A stretch of 53,168 nt of DNA from Bacteroidales bacterium (GTDB taxonomy: Bacteria > Bacteroidota > Bacteroidia > Bacteroidales > F082). Of the stretch, positions 1 to 8,407 are shown in pieces. Location: contig JASBYY010000016.1 in assembly GCA_029983675.1 (NCBI GenBank), positions 1-53,168 of the forward strand, read 5' to 3'. Position 1 is the first letter of the stretch. The number at the start of each line of letters is the position of its first letter. Below the pieces are notes generated by a model, which saw nothing but the letters and a program-made list of their open reading frames with translations, had not been told where the DNA came from and searched no databases. The translations under genes and the position numbers were made by a program.

Positions 1-140
1 GCGGAATCTACCAAATGTTTTTGCATTTATTTTACTGATTTACAATTAGATATTTTTTTAAGGGACGACTAATTATATCGAGCCATCCTATAAAGTCCGA
101 CCCAACAAGAAGCAGATACCAGAATCACAAACGACCGTCA

Positions 141-2486
141 TTATTCGGCATAGAATCGAATCTTAACATCGTCTATTTTCAATGGTTTTTCACCGTTATT
201 CCACACATAAACATGCAACTGCCTTCCCATAAGTGCTTCCGGAAAAAGCTTTTTGTCAACTTCAGAACGATACCAGTTTTTGCCCCCCGAAGGTTCAAAA
301 TAGTTCATGAAAACATCGGGCTGCGCACCGCCTTCCATCGATACCATCAGGACACCATTACCTTGTGTTTGATACCGGCATGATGCCACAATATGAATCA
401 TCGAAACAGAATCGACCTGCTGCAACAAGCTGTCCACAGGCATCAAAACACCGTGAGAAAACCCCTTCGGACCGACATACTCACAAAAGCCCTCTTCATT
501 TGGAACAAGACTGTTCTTGGTGTACACCGTACCATCATCAAAATGGCACGTCTTTTCAAACAACAACCTTTCCTTTACCGAATCCGTCTTGTTAAATGGC
601 ACGCGTAAAGGTGATGCCAACGGCAAGTGCTCAAATTGCAATTCAAACGCTTTCTTTACAAATCCTCCGTTTCCATTCCTCAACCTGACACGTTGGATTT
701 GCGGTTCTATCACCTTTGACTCCGGATGACGCACAAATGGATGGATCCACAAGCCGTCCACCGCCGTGGAAGGGATAAAACGATAAGTATAGATTTCACC
801 ATCAATATCCTGATAGTCAATATAGTAAACATCACCTTTGAAGAGCAACTGCTTCAGATAACCCCATAAGTTAGGATGGGTATGCAATTTTAAGCGCAAC
901 ACTTCATGATCCACTTGAGGAATCTCAATCCATTCCCCGAAAGCGCCCTCCTGCTTCTCATCAAGATACGCTGCTGCAAACATCTTTTGCTCTGTTTTTT
1001 CAAGCAACAGAAAATCAGACTGTTGAATAATGCGATAATGATTGAATAAATTGTAAACCACCAAAGGATCGTCATTTAAGAAGTAACGCTGGTCAAGGCT
1101 TACGGAACGCCTATCCGAATTTCCAAAATGCCACAACACCATTTCCACGCCAGCCGTATCGTAGTGCCGTGCAGCTTGTTCCGATGCCCATCTTGAGGTA
1201 GAGGCTCCCAGCTCCACTGTTGCCCGCGGCTGCCAATTCAAACGGTTGGCGGCCGCCATGGCATGTTCCCAAGGATAAAAGTCAATACCCTTACCTCCGA
1301 TGACTTCAATCGTGGAATCGGGCAGACGATCTGCCACAACGGCTTCTTCAGACATTTGACTGAAACGTTTTTCCGTGCCTTTGTAATTCAAGACAAAGTC
1401 TCGGAAATGTGTTACACGGCGAAAATCAAGGCGATAAGTTTCGAAACCGTATATATTTCGTCCATTCAGTGCAAACAACCCGAAGCAAAGCAGAAAACCC
1501 ACGTAAAACAGCCAACGCTTTTTCTGTTGCACAAGCAACAAAGTCATCCAATATGCCGTCAGGAACTCGAAAATAACCAGATAATGCGACAGATCTTCTC
1601 GAATAACAGCATGTTTCCACGCATTATAAAGCGGAACCAGCAGCAAAACCGACCAGATTCGTGTGTTTTTTTCACCGACAATGAAGGGAAAAACAAATAA
1701 CAAAAACAAAGCCGGCAACAAGGCCCACCAGTTGTTCCTCGGATACAGCGCCAAAGCCCCGCCATAACCTGTCACAAGATGAAATTGTCCGACTACGGCT
1801 CGAAAAAATGATAAAGGTCCGCAATAAATGACAGAACCTGCTATCATTCCAGCAATCACCGCTACAGCCGCTTGCACCAACAGCGATTTCAAATCACGAT
1901 GAACGTAATAATACAGCAGCCACGAAAAGAAAGCCACGGCGGCGGCACTCACTCCAATAGACGTCTTGATGCCCAGCCCGACAGCCACAAAAACTGCGGC
2001 AAAAACCATAAATATGTTTCGTTTGACAATGATGCCATGAAACAACAAGGCGGCGCAGCTAAAAATGATGATGCCGTCAATTGAAATGAAAAAACAAGCT
2101 ATCAGGACGGCAAATGCAGTCTTCCACAAAGCAATGCCATGATCTTTTGCCAATTGAATCGCCGACAGGATGAAGAAGACCTTCAACACACTGTAAACGA
2201 TGAGAAAAAGCAGCAAATTGTCACCCTCAAAGGCAGGAACTTTCAACACCGCCAAAGGTCCAAGCGGATATATAAGACGAGTCAGGGCAACGTAATCGTG
2301 CGCAAAAAGCCAGTTCAGGCCCCACTTATAGGAACCATCCAAACCGGTCCCATAGTCAGGAGAAATGGCTGGAAACGTGAGTATGGAGACTGCTGCAATG
2401 ATAAGGATGATCCATAATGGTTTCCGTTTGGAAACCGTTAGGTCATTTTGGGTAAAGAATCCACGAAACAGCCTCATCTGCGACAT
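141..2486 (-). CDS. Large polytopic membrane protein, GT-C-like, unknown function
   Basis: Seen: about 781 residues. The first ~370 residues hold roughly nine or ten hydrophobic segments (first one about residues 23-38), followed by a ~400-residue hydrophilic C-terminal half. A Asp/Gly/Pro-rich stretch after the first segment (GLDGSYKW ... YPLGPL) resembles the first outside loop of GT-C-type membrane glycosyltransferases. An ATG 75 bases upstream is in frame, but a -7 promoter element (2502-2495) lies between the two, so the downstream ATG at 2486 is chosen; the next Met (2477) is also possible. Inferred: a cell-envelope sugar-transfer or polysaccharide-related membrane protein. No catalytic residue can be assigned. 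It stands alone; its upstream neighbour yggS is divergent. Confidence 0.6.
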   Translation of the reverse strand: MSQMRLFRGFFTQNDLTVSKRKPLWIILIIAAVSILTFPAISPDYGTGLDGSYKWGLNWLFAHDYVALTRLIYPLGPLAVLKVPAFEGDNLLLFLIVYSVLKVFFILSAIQLAKDHGIALWKTAFAVLIACFFISIDGIIIFSCAALLFHGIIVKRNIFMVFAAVFVAVGLGIKTSIGVSAAAVAFFSWLLYYYVHRDLKSLLVQAAVAVIAGMIAGSVIYCGPLSFFRAVVGQFHLVTGYGGALALYPRNNWWALLPALFLLFVFPFIVGEKNTRIWSVLLLVPLYNAWKHAVIREDLSHYLVIFEFLTAYWMTLLLVQQKKRWLFYVGFLLCFGLFALNGRNIYGFETYRLDFRRVTHFRDFVLNYKGTEKRFSQMSEEAVVADRLPDSTIEVIGGKGIDFYPWEHAMAAANRLNWQPRATVELGASTSRWASEQAARHYDTAGVEMVLWHFGNSDRRSVSLDQRYFLNDDPLVVYNLFNHYRIIQQSDFLLLEKTEQKMFAAAYLDEKQEGAFGEWIEIPQVDHEVLRLKLHTHPNLWGYLKQLLFKGDVYYIDYQDIDGEIYTYRFIPSTAVDGLWIHPFVRHPESKVIEPQIQRVRLRNGNGGFVKKAFELQFEHLPLASPLRVPFNKTDSVKERLLFEKTCHFDDGTVYTKNSLVPNEEGFCEYVGPKGFSHGVLMPVDSLLQQVDSVSMIHIVASCRYQTQGNGVLMVSMEGGAQPDVFMNYFEPSGGKNWYRSEVDKKLFPEALMGRQLHVYVWNNGEKPLKIDDVKIRFYAE

Positions 2487-2494
2487 TTTTTTTG

Positions 2495-2528
2495 CAAATG
2501 TACGCATTTGTTCCATAAAGATGTACAA
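2495..2528 (-). promoter_or_regulatory. Bacteroidota promoter of the GT-C-like gene
   Basis: On the minus strand TACATTTG (2502-2495) matches the -7 consensus TAnnTTTG, with TTG at 2528-2526 as the -33 core. Only eight bases separate the element from the ATG at 2486, so the transcript would have almost no leader. Confidence 0.55.
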
Positions 2529-2574
2529 CCCACGATTTTCGCAACACATTTTTTCGCACACTCATCTCCTTGTA

Positions 2575-2665
2575 AGCAGATCCCGTGCTTGACACGGGAT
2601 GACTGAGTTTGGGCGTGTCACGGAATGAACTCAACCCAAAGCATTCAAAACAGCCTCTATGAAGA
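2575..2665. repeat. Interspersed palindromic repeat, right-end type
   Basis: A hairpin ATCCCGTG-CTTGA-CACGGGAT (2580-2600) is followed by a tail containing ACCCAAAGCATTCAAAACAGC. The same hairpin-plus-tail layout recurs at 20060-20140 and at the right end of the 4367-4734 element. It ends about 25 bases upstream of the yggS promoter element. Confidence 0.65.
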
Positions 2666-2689
2666 AAATGCACAGACCAAAAAAAATAG

Positions 2690-2697
2690 TACTTTTG
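2690..2697 (+). promoter_or_regulatory. -7 promoter element of yggS
   Basis: TACTTTTG matches TAnnTTTG and ends 18 bases before the ATG at 2716. It rules out the upstream in-frame ATG at 2659, which would lie before the transcription start. Confidence 0.6.
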
Positions 2698-2715
2698 CAA
2701 CCAAAACAGAAAGCC

Positions 2716-3387
2716 ATGATAAAAGAGAATCTGGCAAGTATCAAAGCCAAACTTCCCACTGGGGTAACGCTCATTGCCATATCGAAGACCAAACCCATCA
2801 GCGACGTTCAGGAAGCCTACGACGCCGGGCAACTTGTCTTCGGCGAAAACCACGCCCTTGAGATGCGCGACAAACATGAAGCGCTTCCCAAAGACATACA
2901 ATGGCACTTTGTTGGCCATCTACAGACCAACAAAATCAAATATATCGTTCCGTTTGTCGCACTCATTCACTCCATCGATAGCGGCAGACTGTTAGAAGCC
3001 GTCGATGCCGAAGGGAAGAAGCGCGACCGCATTGTCGATTGCCTGCTTCAGTTTCACATTGCTTCCGAAACCACTAAATTCGGATTGGACTTAGACGAAG
3101 CCAAGGCCTTGCTTGAATCGGAAACGTTCAAAAACATGCACAATGTTCGCATTTGCGGCGTGATGGGAATGGCGACCTTCACGGATGACGAGGCGGAGAT
3201 TCAAAAGGAATTCAAGAACCTACACGGCATTTATGACACCTTAAAACAAGAGTATTTCGGACAAGCGCCCTATTTTAAGGAAATCTCCATGGGCATGTCG
3301 GAAGACTACGCTATCGCCATAGAAGAAGGCTCAACGATGATACGGTTAGGCAGCAAGATTTTCGGGGCGAGAAACTACAACATTTGA
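2716..3387 (+). CDS. yggS: YggS/PLPBP family pyridoxal phosphate homeostasis protein
   Basis: Seen: 223 residues, the usual length for the family. Motifs include AISKTKP with the PLP-binding Lys24, FGEN, WHFVGHLQTNK, the SMGMSEDY loop that contacts the cofactor phosphate, and the C-terminal GSTMIRLGSKIFGAR signature. Known: this single-domain alanine-racemase-like TIM barrel binds PLP but has no established catalytic reaction; it buffers free PLP and influences amino-acid and vitamin B6 balance in the cytoplasm. Start: the ATG at 2716 just after the promoter is preferred over 2659. The exchanger gene follows five bases after the stop, so the two are probably co-transcribed. Confidence 0.93.
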   Translation: MIKENLASIKAKLPTGVTLIAISKTKPISDVQEAYDAGQLVFGENHALEMRDKHEALPKDIQWHFVGHLQTNKIKYIVPFVALIHSIDSGRLLEAVDAEGKKRDRIVDCLLQFHIASETTKFGLDLDEAKALLESETFKNMHNVRICGVMGMATFTDDEAEIQKEFKNLHGIYDTLKQEYFGQAPYFKEISMGMSEDYAIAIEEGSTMIRLGSKIFGARNYNI

Positions 3388-3392
3388 CACTG

Positions 3393-4364
3393 ATGGCACT
3401 CACCTATATTTTATTCGTAGTTGGTTTTTTCGCACTCATCATCGGAGCCAACTGGTTGGTTGACGGCGCCACTTCCTTGGGCATACGCGCCAAACTGTCG
3501 CCCCTCATCATCGGTCTCACTATCGTTGCTTTCGGGACATCGCTTCCAGAATTGATCATCAATATCTTTTCCTGTTCCAAAGGCAGTTCAGGGATGGCCA
3601 TAGGCAACATCGTGGGTAGCAATATCATGAACATCATGCTCATCCTTGGCGTTGCCGCACTGATCTATCCCATCGATGTCAGCAGAATGTCGATTAAAAG
3701 AGATATTCCGGTTGGATTCATTGCCACGGCGCTGCTTTTTATCATGGCGAATGACTTTTTCATCGGCACCAAACACACGATTAACTGGATTGAGGGAATC
3801 GCCCTATTGATTTGCGCCGGTATTTATCTCTGGCTCACCATCGTGAAAAGCAAAGCACCTGCCTCGGATGTGGATACCATTCAAATTCCCTTGCCGTGGT
3901 TGAAGACCATTTTATTTCTTTGCGGCGGAATTGCAGGCATGTATATAGGAGGCGAACTGGTTTCGCGAAACGCACAAATCATCGCAAAATCATTGGGAAT
4001 GAGTGAATCTTTAATTGGATTAACCATTATCGCCGTCGCAACATCGTTGCCAGAGCTTATTACTTCCGTTGTTGCCGCCATCAAAAAAAACACAGGCATT
4101 GCCATTGGCAACGTATTAGGATCCAACATATTGAACATTTTTGTCATTCTGGGCATCAGCGGCCTTATTATTCCATTGGAATTTGATTCCCAAATGAACA
4201 TCAATATGCTGATACTCATTTTCGCCCACTCGCTGATGCTGTTGTTCGTCTTCACCGGAAAACGAAAGAATCGCAAGATTTCGCGTTTTGAAGGTTCCAT
4301 CATGGTGCTGGTATATGTCGCATCCATGGTGTTTTCCATCAGCCAAAGCAGTTCCGCCTACTAA
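3393..4364 (+). CDS. Calcium/sodium antiporter, CaCA family (YrbG-like)
   Basis: Seen: about 323 residues, ten predicted membrane segments, and the two inverted alpha-repeats that define the Ca2+/cation antiporter family: GTSLPELIINIF ... GNIVGSNIMNI in the first half and ATSLPELITSVV ... GNVLGSNILNI in the second. The paired acidic residues in the TSLPE motifs coordinate the ions. Known: such proteins exchange Ca2+ (sometimes K+) for Na+ or H+ across the inner membrane. An upstream TTG in frame (3384) overlaps the yggS stop, but the ATG at 3393 has normal spacing and is preferred. The gene ends two bases before the repeat element at 4367. Confidence 0.92.
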   Translation: MALTYILFVVGFFALIIGANWLVDGATSLGIRAKLSPLIIGLTIVAFGTSLPELIINIFSCSKGSSGMAIGNIVGSNIMNIMLILGVAALIYPIDVSRMSIKRDIPVGFIATALLFIMANDFFIGTKHTINWIEGIALLICAGIYLWLTIVKSKAPASDVDTIQIPLPWLKTILFLCGGIAGMYIGGELVSRNAQIIAKSLGMSESLIGLTIIAVATSLPELITSVVAAIKKNTGIAIGNVLGSNILNIFVILGISGLIIPLEFDSQMNINMLILIFAHSLMLLFVFTGKRKNRKISRFEGSIMVLVYVASMVFSISQSSSAY

Positions 4365-4366
4365 GA

Positions 4367-4734
4367 AGCTGTTTTGAAAAGCCGTGCATTCAGCGTGGCT
4401 AATTTTTACAACAAAGTTGTTATTGAATTATTCCGGAAATCATTTCCTTTGTTTTCAGCTGATTTGAAGTGCCGCATTGGCTCATCTTGCGCATTGTCTC
4501 GCTCACATAGCCCGCTCATCAGTATTCGTCATGCCGCTGTCATTCTGGACAACGTCATTCCGTGCCTGACACGGAACTGCCCCAGAACTGATCCGGCATC
4601 TCTTCTGCATCTCCTCACTACCAGTAATAACTTAATAGAAGCATATCCTCAAATGGAGATCCCAAACAGATTCTGAATCAAGTTCAGAATGACATACCAC
4701 GGATGGACTCGATCCGAAACAATTCAAAACAGCT
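4367..4734. repeat. 368-bp interspersed repeat element with 12-bp terminal inverted repeats
   Basis: AGCTGTTTTGAA (4367-4378) is exactly complementary to TTCAAAACAGCT (4723-4734). Inside are two hairpins of the same design, TTCCGTG-CCTGA-CACGGAA (4558-4576) and ATTCTGAA-TCAAG-TTCAGAAT (4670-4690), and a core CACATAGCCCGCTC (about 4504-4517). Parts recur at 2575-2665, 20040-20140, 47222-47370 and 52975-53168. No credible gene is present: a 100-codon open frame at 4374-4676 overlaps the repeat and has no protein-like features. It fills the gap between the exchanger and the lipoprotein gene. Confidence 0.7.
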
Positions 4735-4738
4735 TTTG

Positions 4739-4769
4739 AAAACAGGCGACCCGCCAAATGAGCCGCCTG
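4739..4769 (-). terminator. Possible intrinsic terminator of the collagen-like lipoprotein gene
   Basis: On the minus strand a CAGGCG/CGCCTG stem closes a 15-base loop and is followed by TTTTC. The U tract is short, so this is only a moderate call. Confidence 0.4.
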
Positions 4770-4828
4770 AAAAAACAACGAAATAAATATGGCAAGAACG
4801 GATCAAGAAGACCCGTCTCCTATTCTGA

Positions 4829-5356
4829 TCAATCCGCCAATTGGAAAGCCGCCTTCACAGCCTCATAGTTGCTGTAGTCAATATCGCTGCGCGACTTGTA
4901 CAGACCACCTCCGATCACAACAATCTTGAAATCATGCTGCTCGGGACGAAAGTCATTTACCATATCATTCTCAGTCCAAAAAACACTGACTCCTCCGACA
5001 TAGCTTGACACCTCTAACGATGACGAATAGAAATGTTCTTGTCCATTGTTCACCTGCGAATAATAGAATGTCAACGGTAACTGACGCCATGTGTTTTGCT
5101 GATTCATATAGACCAGCACAGCACCTTGGTTATGAATTTGTGAAGTTATCGCATTATACTCGAGATCGACACGCCATGAGGTATTATTATCCCAGTACCA
5201 ATCGTTGGGATAAACCGTAACCGTGGACGAAGCCACATTGGCATTACCACCCGGACCAGCAGGGCCAATCGGACCTTGGGGACCCATCGGGCCACGGCAT
5301 GAAAACAAAAACATTACGGCAAAAATTGCCAAAACAATTGATTTGAACCTTTTCAT
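4829..5356 (-). CDS. Small lipoprotein with collagen-like Gly-X-Y stretch
   Basis: Seen: 175 residues. It has a basic N-terminus, a hydrophobic signal segment (about 7-19) and a lipobox FLFSC (Cys20), followed at once by four Gly-Pro-rich triplets (GPMGPQGPIGPAGPGG). The remainder (about 38-175) is a soluble domain rich in Tyr, Trp and Asn. Known: Bacteroidota contain many lipoproteins that start with such a short collagen-like spacer; the function of the C-terminal domain is not established. Inferred: anchored in the outer membrane, with the Gly-X-Y stretch as an extended spacer. It is a single-gene unit with a good promoter and a possible terminator. Confidence 0.8.
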   Translation of the reverse strand: MKRFKSIVLAIFAVMFLFSCRGPMGPQGPIGPAGPGGNANVASSTVTVYPNDWYWDNNTSWRVDLEYNAITSQIHNQGAVLVYMNQQNTWRQLPLTFYYSQVNNGQEHFYSSSLEVSSYVGGVSVFWTENDMVNDFRPEQHDFKIVVIGGGLYKSRSDIDYSNYEAVKAAFQLAD

Positions 5357-5402
5357 AGTATTAATGATTTTAATTAGACCCTTGATTTAGCTTTACTGAT
5401 GG

Positions 5403-5433
5403 TAAAAATACAATAATCATGCCGAACTGCAAA
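5403..5433 (-). promoter_or_regulatory. Promoter of the collagen-like lipoprotein gene
   Basis: TTTG (5433-5430), a 19-base spacer and TATTTTTA (5410-5403) fit TTTG-N19-TAnnTTTG with one mismatch. The predicted leader is about 40 bases. Confidence 0.6.
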
Positions 5434-5499
5434 TAATTGCGGCGATTTCGTCGGTCAAAAACCGGCATTCAGCGTGGTGGTTTGTCTTTGTCAATTTTG

Positions 5500-5507
5500 T
5501 ATTTTTG
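5500..5507 (+). promoter_or_regulatory. -7 promoter element directly before an EamA start codon
   Basis: TATTTTTG is an exact TAnnTTTG match and only five bases separate it from the ATG at 5513. The transcript would begin at or next to the start codon. Confidence 0.6.
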
Positions 5508-5512
5508 CCGCG

Positions 5513-6409
5513 ATGAAAAACAAGAAGTTTTTGCCGCATGTTTCGGCTCTGATCGCCATGTTTATCTGGGGCGGATCCTACGTTTGGTCGTCACAGGTTT
5601 TCAAAGTATTGCAACCCGGCACCACCGTGCTGTTGCGTCTGATTATTTCCAGTATCTTTCTCATCCTCATCAATCTGGCACTTCATCGTCCCATCAAGAT
5701 TGCACGGAAAGATATCGGTTTGTTTTTCGTTGCTGCGACATTGGAGCCTTTCTTATATTTCATAGGTGAAAGCTACGGCTTGATGCGAGTTTCGCCTACT
5801 ATATGCTCGGCCATTGTCGCTACCATTCCTTTGTTTGTACCTTTTGCGGCTTTTTTCATTCTGCGCGAACGCATCAGTGGCTGGAACATACTCGGCCTTG
5901 TCGTTTCGTTTATTGGCATCCTATTCATGCTGGTCAATAAAAACATGCAACTGACCGCTTCGCTATCGGGTATTTTGTTTTTATTCGGCGCCGTCATTGT
6001 GGCCGTATGTTATGGCATTGCATTAAAGAAACTCACCAACCGCTACCACGCCCTGACCATCGTGACCGTACAAAACAGCATCGGCATCCTTTATTTTCTG
6101 TTTTTCGTCCTGTTGGTCGAAAGAAACCAATTAGGTTCCCTCGCACAAGTTGACCGCTACATCGTTCAGATTCTGCTACTTGGCATTTTGGCCAGTTCCA
6201 TTTCTTATGTTCTTTATACACATGCCGTTGCAAAATTAGGCGTGACCCGTTCCAACGTCTATACCAACCTCATTCCAATTTTCACTGCCTTTTTCAGCTA
6301 TTTCCTCATCCGTGAACAAATCACGGGCATGAAAGCCACCGGCATCGCCATTGTCATTTTCGGTTTAATACTATCCCAATTGAAATTCAAGACCTCCACA
6401 ACCCCATGA
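5513..6409 (+). CDS. EamA/DMT-superfamily transporter
   Basis: Seen: about 298 residues with ten hydrophobic segments arranged as two five-helix EamA repeats. The first begins MFIWGGSYVWSS; the second repeat ends with SYFLIREQITGMKATGIAIV, a typical last-pair signature (xGxxLxxxGxxxx). Known: drug/metabolite transporters export or import small metabolites such as amino acids across the inner membrane; the substrate cannot be read from sequence. The ATG at 5513 is chosen because the promoter sits immediately upstream; the in-frame codon at 5474 would precede it. The stop overlaps the next start (ATGA), so the methyltransferase gene is translationally coupled. Confidence 0.88.
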   Translation: MKNKKFLPHVSALIAMFIWGGSYVWSSQVFKVLQPGTTVLLRLIISSIFLILINLALHRPIKIARKDIGLFFVAATLEPFLYFIGESYGLMRVSPTICSAIVATIPLFVPFAAFFILRERISGWNILGLVVSFIGILFMLVNKNMQLTASLSGILFLFGAVIVAVCYGIALKKLTNRYHALTIVTVQNSIGILYFLFFVLLVERNQLGSLAQVDRYIVQILLLGILASSISYVLYTHAVAKLGVTRSNVYTNLIPIFTAFFSYFLIREQITGMKATGIAIVIFGLILSQLKFKTSTTP

Positions 6410-7173
6410 TTACCAGCAAGACCAATCCAAAAATCAAGAACATTGTCAAGTTGCAAAAGGCTTCCGAGCGCAAAGAGCAACATCTTATCATCATTGAAGG
6501 TCGCCGCGAAATAGAACGCGCACAAGCCTGCGGATTTTTTATCGAGCAGTTGTTCGTTTGTCGCGAACTGCTTCGCACTCCCCTCGACATTCAGGCACCG
6601 GTAATAGAAGAAGTTTCTTTAGAAGTATTCGACAAAATCGCATATCGCGAAGGCAGCGACGGTCTGCTGGTGCTGGCAAAGCCCAAATTCAAGGACTTGA
6701 AAGATTTCAAGCCCGGTAACAATCCGCTGATTATCGTATTGGAAACCGTTGAAAAGCCCGGCAACTTAGGTGCGGTTTTGCGCACTGCCGACGCCGCCGG
6801 TGTGGATGCCGTCATTGTGGCCGACCATGCTACCGACCTGTTCAACCCCAACACGATACGAGCCAGCATCGGGTGCATCTTCAGCGTGCCCGTCTATGCC
6901 TGCACCACGGAAGAATGTATCCATTGGCTGAGATCCAACGGAATAAAAATATTTTGCACCTATCTCAAGGCTTCCATCGACTATTTGGAAGCCGACTTCA
7001 GTGGTCCTACGGCTTTGGTCATGGGCACCGAAGCCACCGGCATATCCGAAGCCTGGGTCAAGGCCGCTGATAAAAACATCATCATTCCGATGAAAGGGAT
7101 TGCCGATTCGTTAAATGTATCGGTCACCACAGCCATCGTCACGTTTGAAGCCGTCAGGCAACGAAGACGTTGA
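6406..7173 (+). CDS. SpoU/TrmH-family RNA 2'-O-ribose methyltransferase
   Basis: Seen: 255 residues. An N-terminal substrate-binding domain (about 1-95) leads into a SPOUT knot domain with all three signature motifs: NLGAVLRTADAAG with the catalytic Asn/Arg (motif 1), FNPNTIRASIGCIFSVPV (motif 2), and VMGTEATGISEAW ... IPMKGIADSLNVSVTTAI (motif 3). Known: members such as RlmB and TrmH methylate ribose 2'-OH of 23S rRNA or tRNA using S-adenosylmethionine. Which RNA this one modifies is not decidable here. Starts four bases inside the EamA gene and converges on the MFS gene, with only 12 bases between them. Confidence 0.9.
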   Translation: MITSKTNPKIKNIVKLQKASERKEQHLIIIEGRREIERAQACGFFIEQLFVCRELLRTPLDIQAPVIEEVSLEVFDKIAYREGSDGLLVLAKPKFKDLKDFKPGNNPLIIVLETVEKPGNLGAVLRTADAAGVDAVIVADHATDLFNPNTIRASIGCIFSVPVYACTTEECIHWLRSNGIKIFCTYLKASIDYLEADFSGPTALVMGTEATGISEAWVKAADKNIIIPMKGIADSLNVSVTTAIVTFEAVRQRRR

Positions 7174-7185
7174 ATGCTTCTCCTA

Positions 7186-8376
7186 TTACACTTTGTTGCG
7201 CTGATAATGCTGCGAGACGATCGAGACAAAGAACAGCAACGAGATGAGCACCATGACATCCGCTATCAGATAGGCAAATGCAAAAGAAAAATGTTCCGAA
7301 ATCACGCCGCCGCATAAGATGCCTATGCCAAGACCGACATCCCACGAGGTCAGATAGGTAGAAGTCGCTGTGCCCCGCTGGCTGTTGCTTGCCAAATTGA
7401 TAAACAAAGTGTTGAAGGAAGGGAAACAAGTGCCAAAACCCATACCGCACAATACAGCGACACCGAGAAAGAAATAAGGCGTAATGGCCGCATTCGTTGC
7501 GTTGACAATATGACACATTGACAACCCCAACAGCGAGACGCCCAATATCACCAGCCCAAGCAGAACCGACTGTGTCACCTTGCCTTTATCTGCCATCTGT
7601 CCGGCATAAAGGCGTGAAAAAATCAAGTCGACAGCATATACCGTAAAAAACAACCCGCTGCTAAAGGAAAAATGCATCTCGCTGGCATACAATGCAATAT
7701 AGTTCGATATTTGTCCGTATGCAAAAGCTATCAACAGCAAGGAAACTCCCGCAGGAAACCCTTTCAGCAAGAAGAAACGGTCGAGCGACATGGCCGGGCG
7801 TTTGAGGGGCGGACGTACTTTTGTGGCAATCATCGAAGCAAACAACGTAGCCAGCAACCCACAAGCCAAACAGGAATAGAAAATCACATTGAAAGAAAAA
7901 TGCTCGTACATAAACAAGCCACACATCGGTCCAACCGCCATAGCAATATTGTTGGCCACTCCATAAAACCCGATAGCCTCGCCCCGTTTGGAGGCTGGCA
8001 CCACATCGATTATCAAGGTGTTACCGCCTACCGAACTCAGTCCGAAAGCCAATCCGTGTATGACACGGATAACCACTAACAGCGTGACAGATGATGCAAA
8101 AGCATAACTGCCAAAAACAAGTGTAAAAGCGGATAGACCTATCACATAAATGGGTTTACGTCTAAACGTGTCCATCAGATAACCCGAAAATGGACGCACC
8201 ACCAAAGTAGCCAATGTATAGCAAGAAATAACGGCACCTACCACGGAATTACCCGACATGAACATCTCGCGAATAAAAAAGGGCAAGACGGGCAACAGAA
8301 GGTAGAACGAAAAGAAAAACAGGAAGTTGGCCAAGCACAAAAAGATATAATTCCTGTTGAAAAGTTTCTCTTCCAT
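7186..8376 (-). CDS. Major facilitator superfamily transporter
   Basis: Seen: 396 residues with twelve hydrophobic segments. The loop between helices 2 and 3 carries the MFS A-motif variant GYLMDTFRRKP; a second motif-like loop GQMADKGKV follows helix 8. Known: proton-coupled single-subunit inner-membrane transporters, often drug or metabolite effluxers; substrate unknown. It lies just downstream of vsr on the same strand but has its own promoter (8407-8400) that overlaps the vsr stop codon. Confidence 0.87.
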   Translation of the reverse strand: MEEKLFNRNYIFLCLANFLFFFSFYLLLPVLPFFIREMFMSGNSVVGAVISCYTLATLVVRPFSGYLMDTFRRKPIYVIGLSAFTLVFGSYAFASSVTLLVVIRVIHGLAFGLSSVGGNTLIIDVVPASKRGEAIGFYGVANNIAMAVGPMCGLFMYEHFSFNVIFYSCLACGLLATLFASMIATKVRPPLKRPAMSLDRFFLLKGFPAGVSLLLIAFAYGQISNYIALYASEMHFSFSSGLFFTVYAVDLIFSRLYAGQMADKGKVTQSVLLGLVILGVSLLGLSMCHIVNATNAAITPYFFLGVAVLCGMGFGTCFPSFNTLFINLASNSQRGTATSTYLTSWDVGLGIGILCGGVISEHFSFAFAYLIADVMVLISLLFFVSIVSQHYQRNKV

Positions 8377-8399
8377 TACGACACAAACATTTCAATCCG

Positions 8400-8407
8400 C
8401 AAAATTA
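8400..8407 (-). promoter_or_regulatory. -7 element of the MFS gene, overlapping the vsr stop codon
   Basis: TAATTTTG on the minus strand. Its first two bases are the first two bases of the TAA stop of vsr. The leader to the ATG at 8376 is about 20 bases. Confidence 0.55.

Noticed and set aside
1..140. Left edge of the window examined for a gene end or RNA gene
   Set aside because: No open frame, hairpin with U tract or tRNA-like fold was recognised.
4374..4676. 100-codon open frame in the gap after the exchanger gene
   Set aside because: It coincides with the interspersed repeat; the equivalent frame is not kept in the other copies.
5465..5480. GGCATTCAGCGTGG before the EamA gene, similar to the left end of the interspersed repeat
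   Set aside because: Similarity covers only about 14 bases and neither the terminal 12-mer nor the core follows; probably chance.
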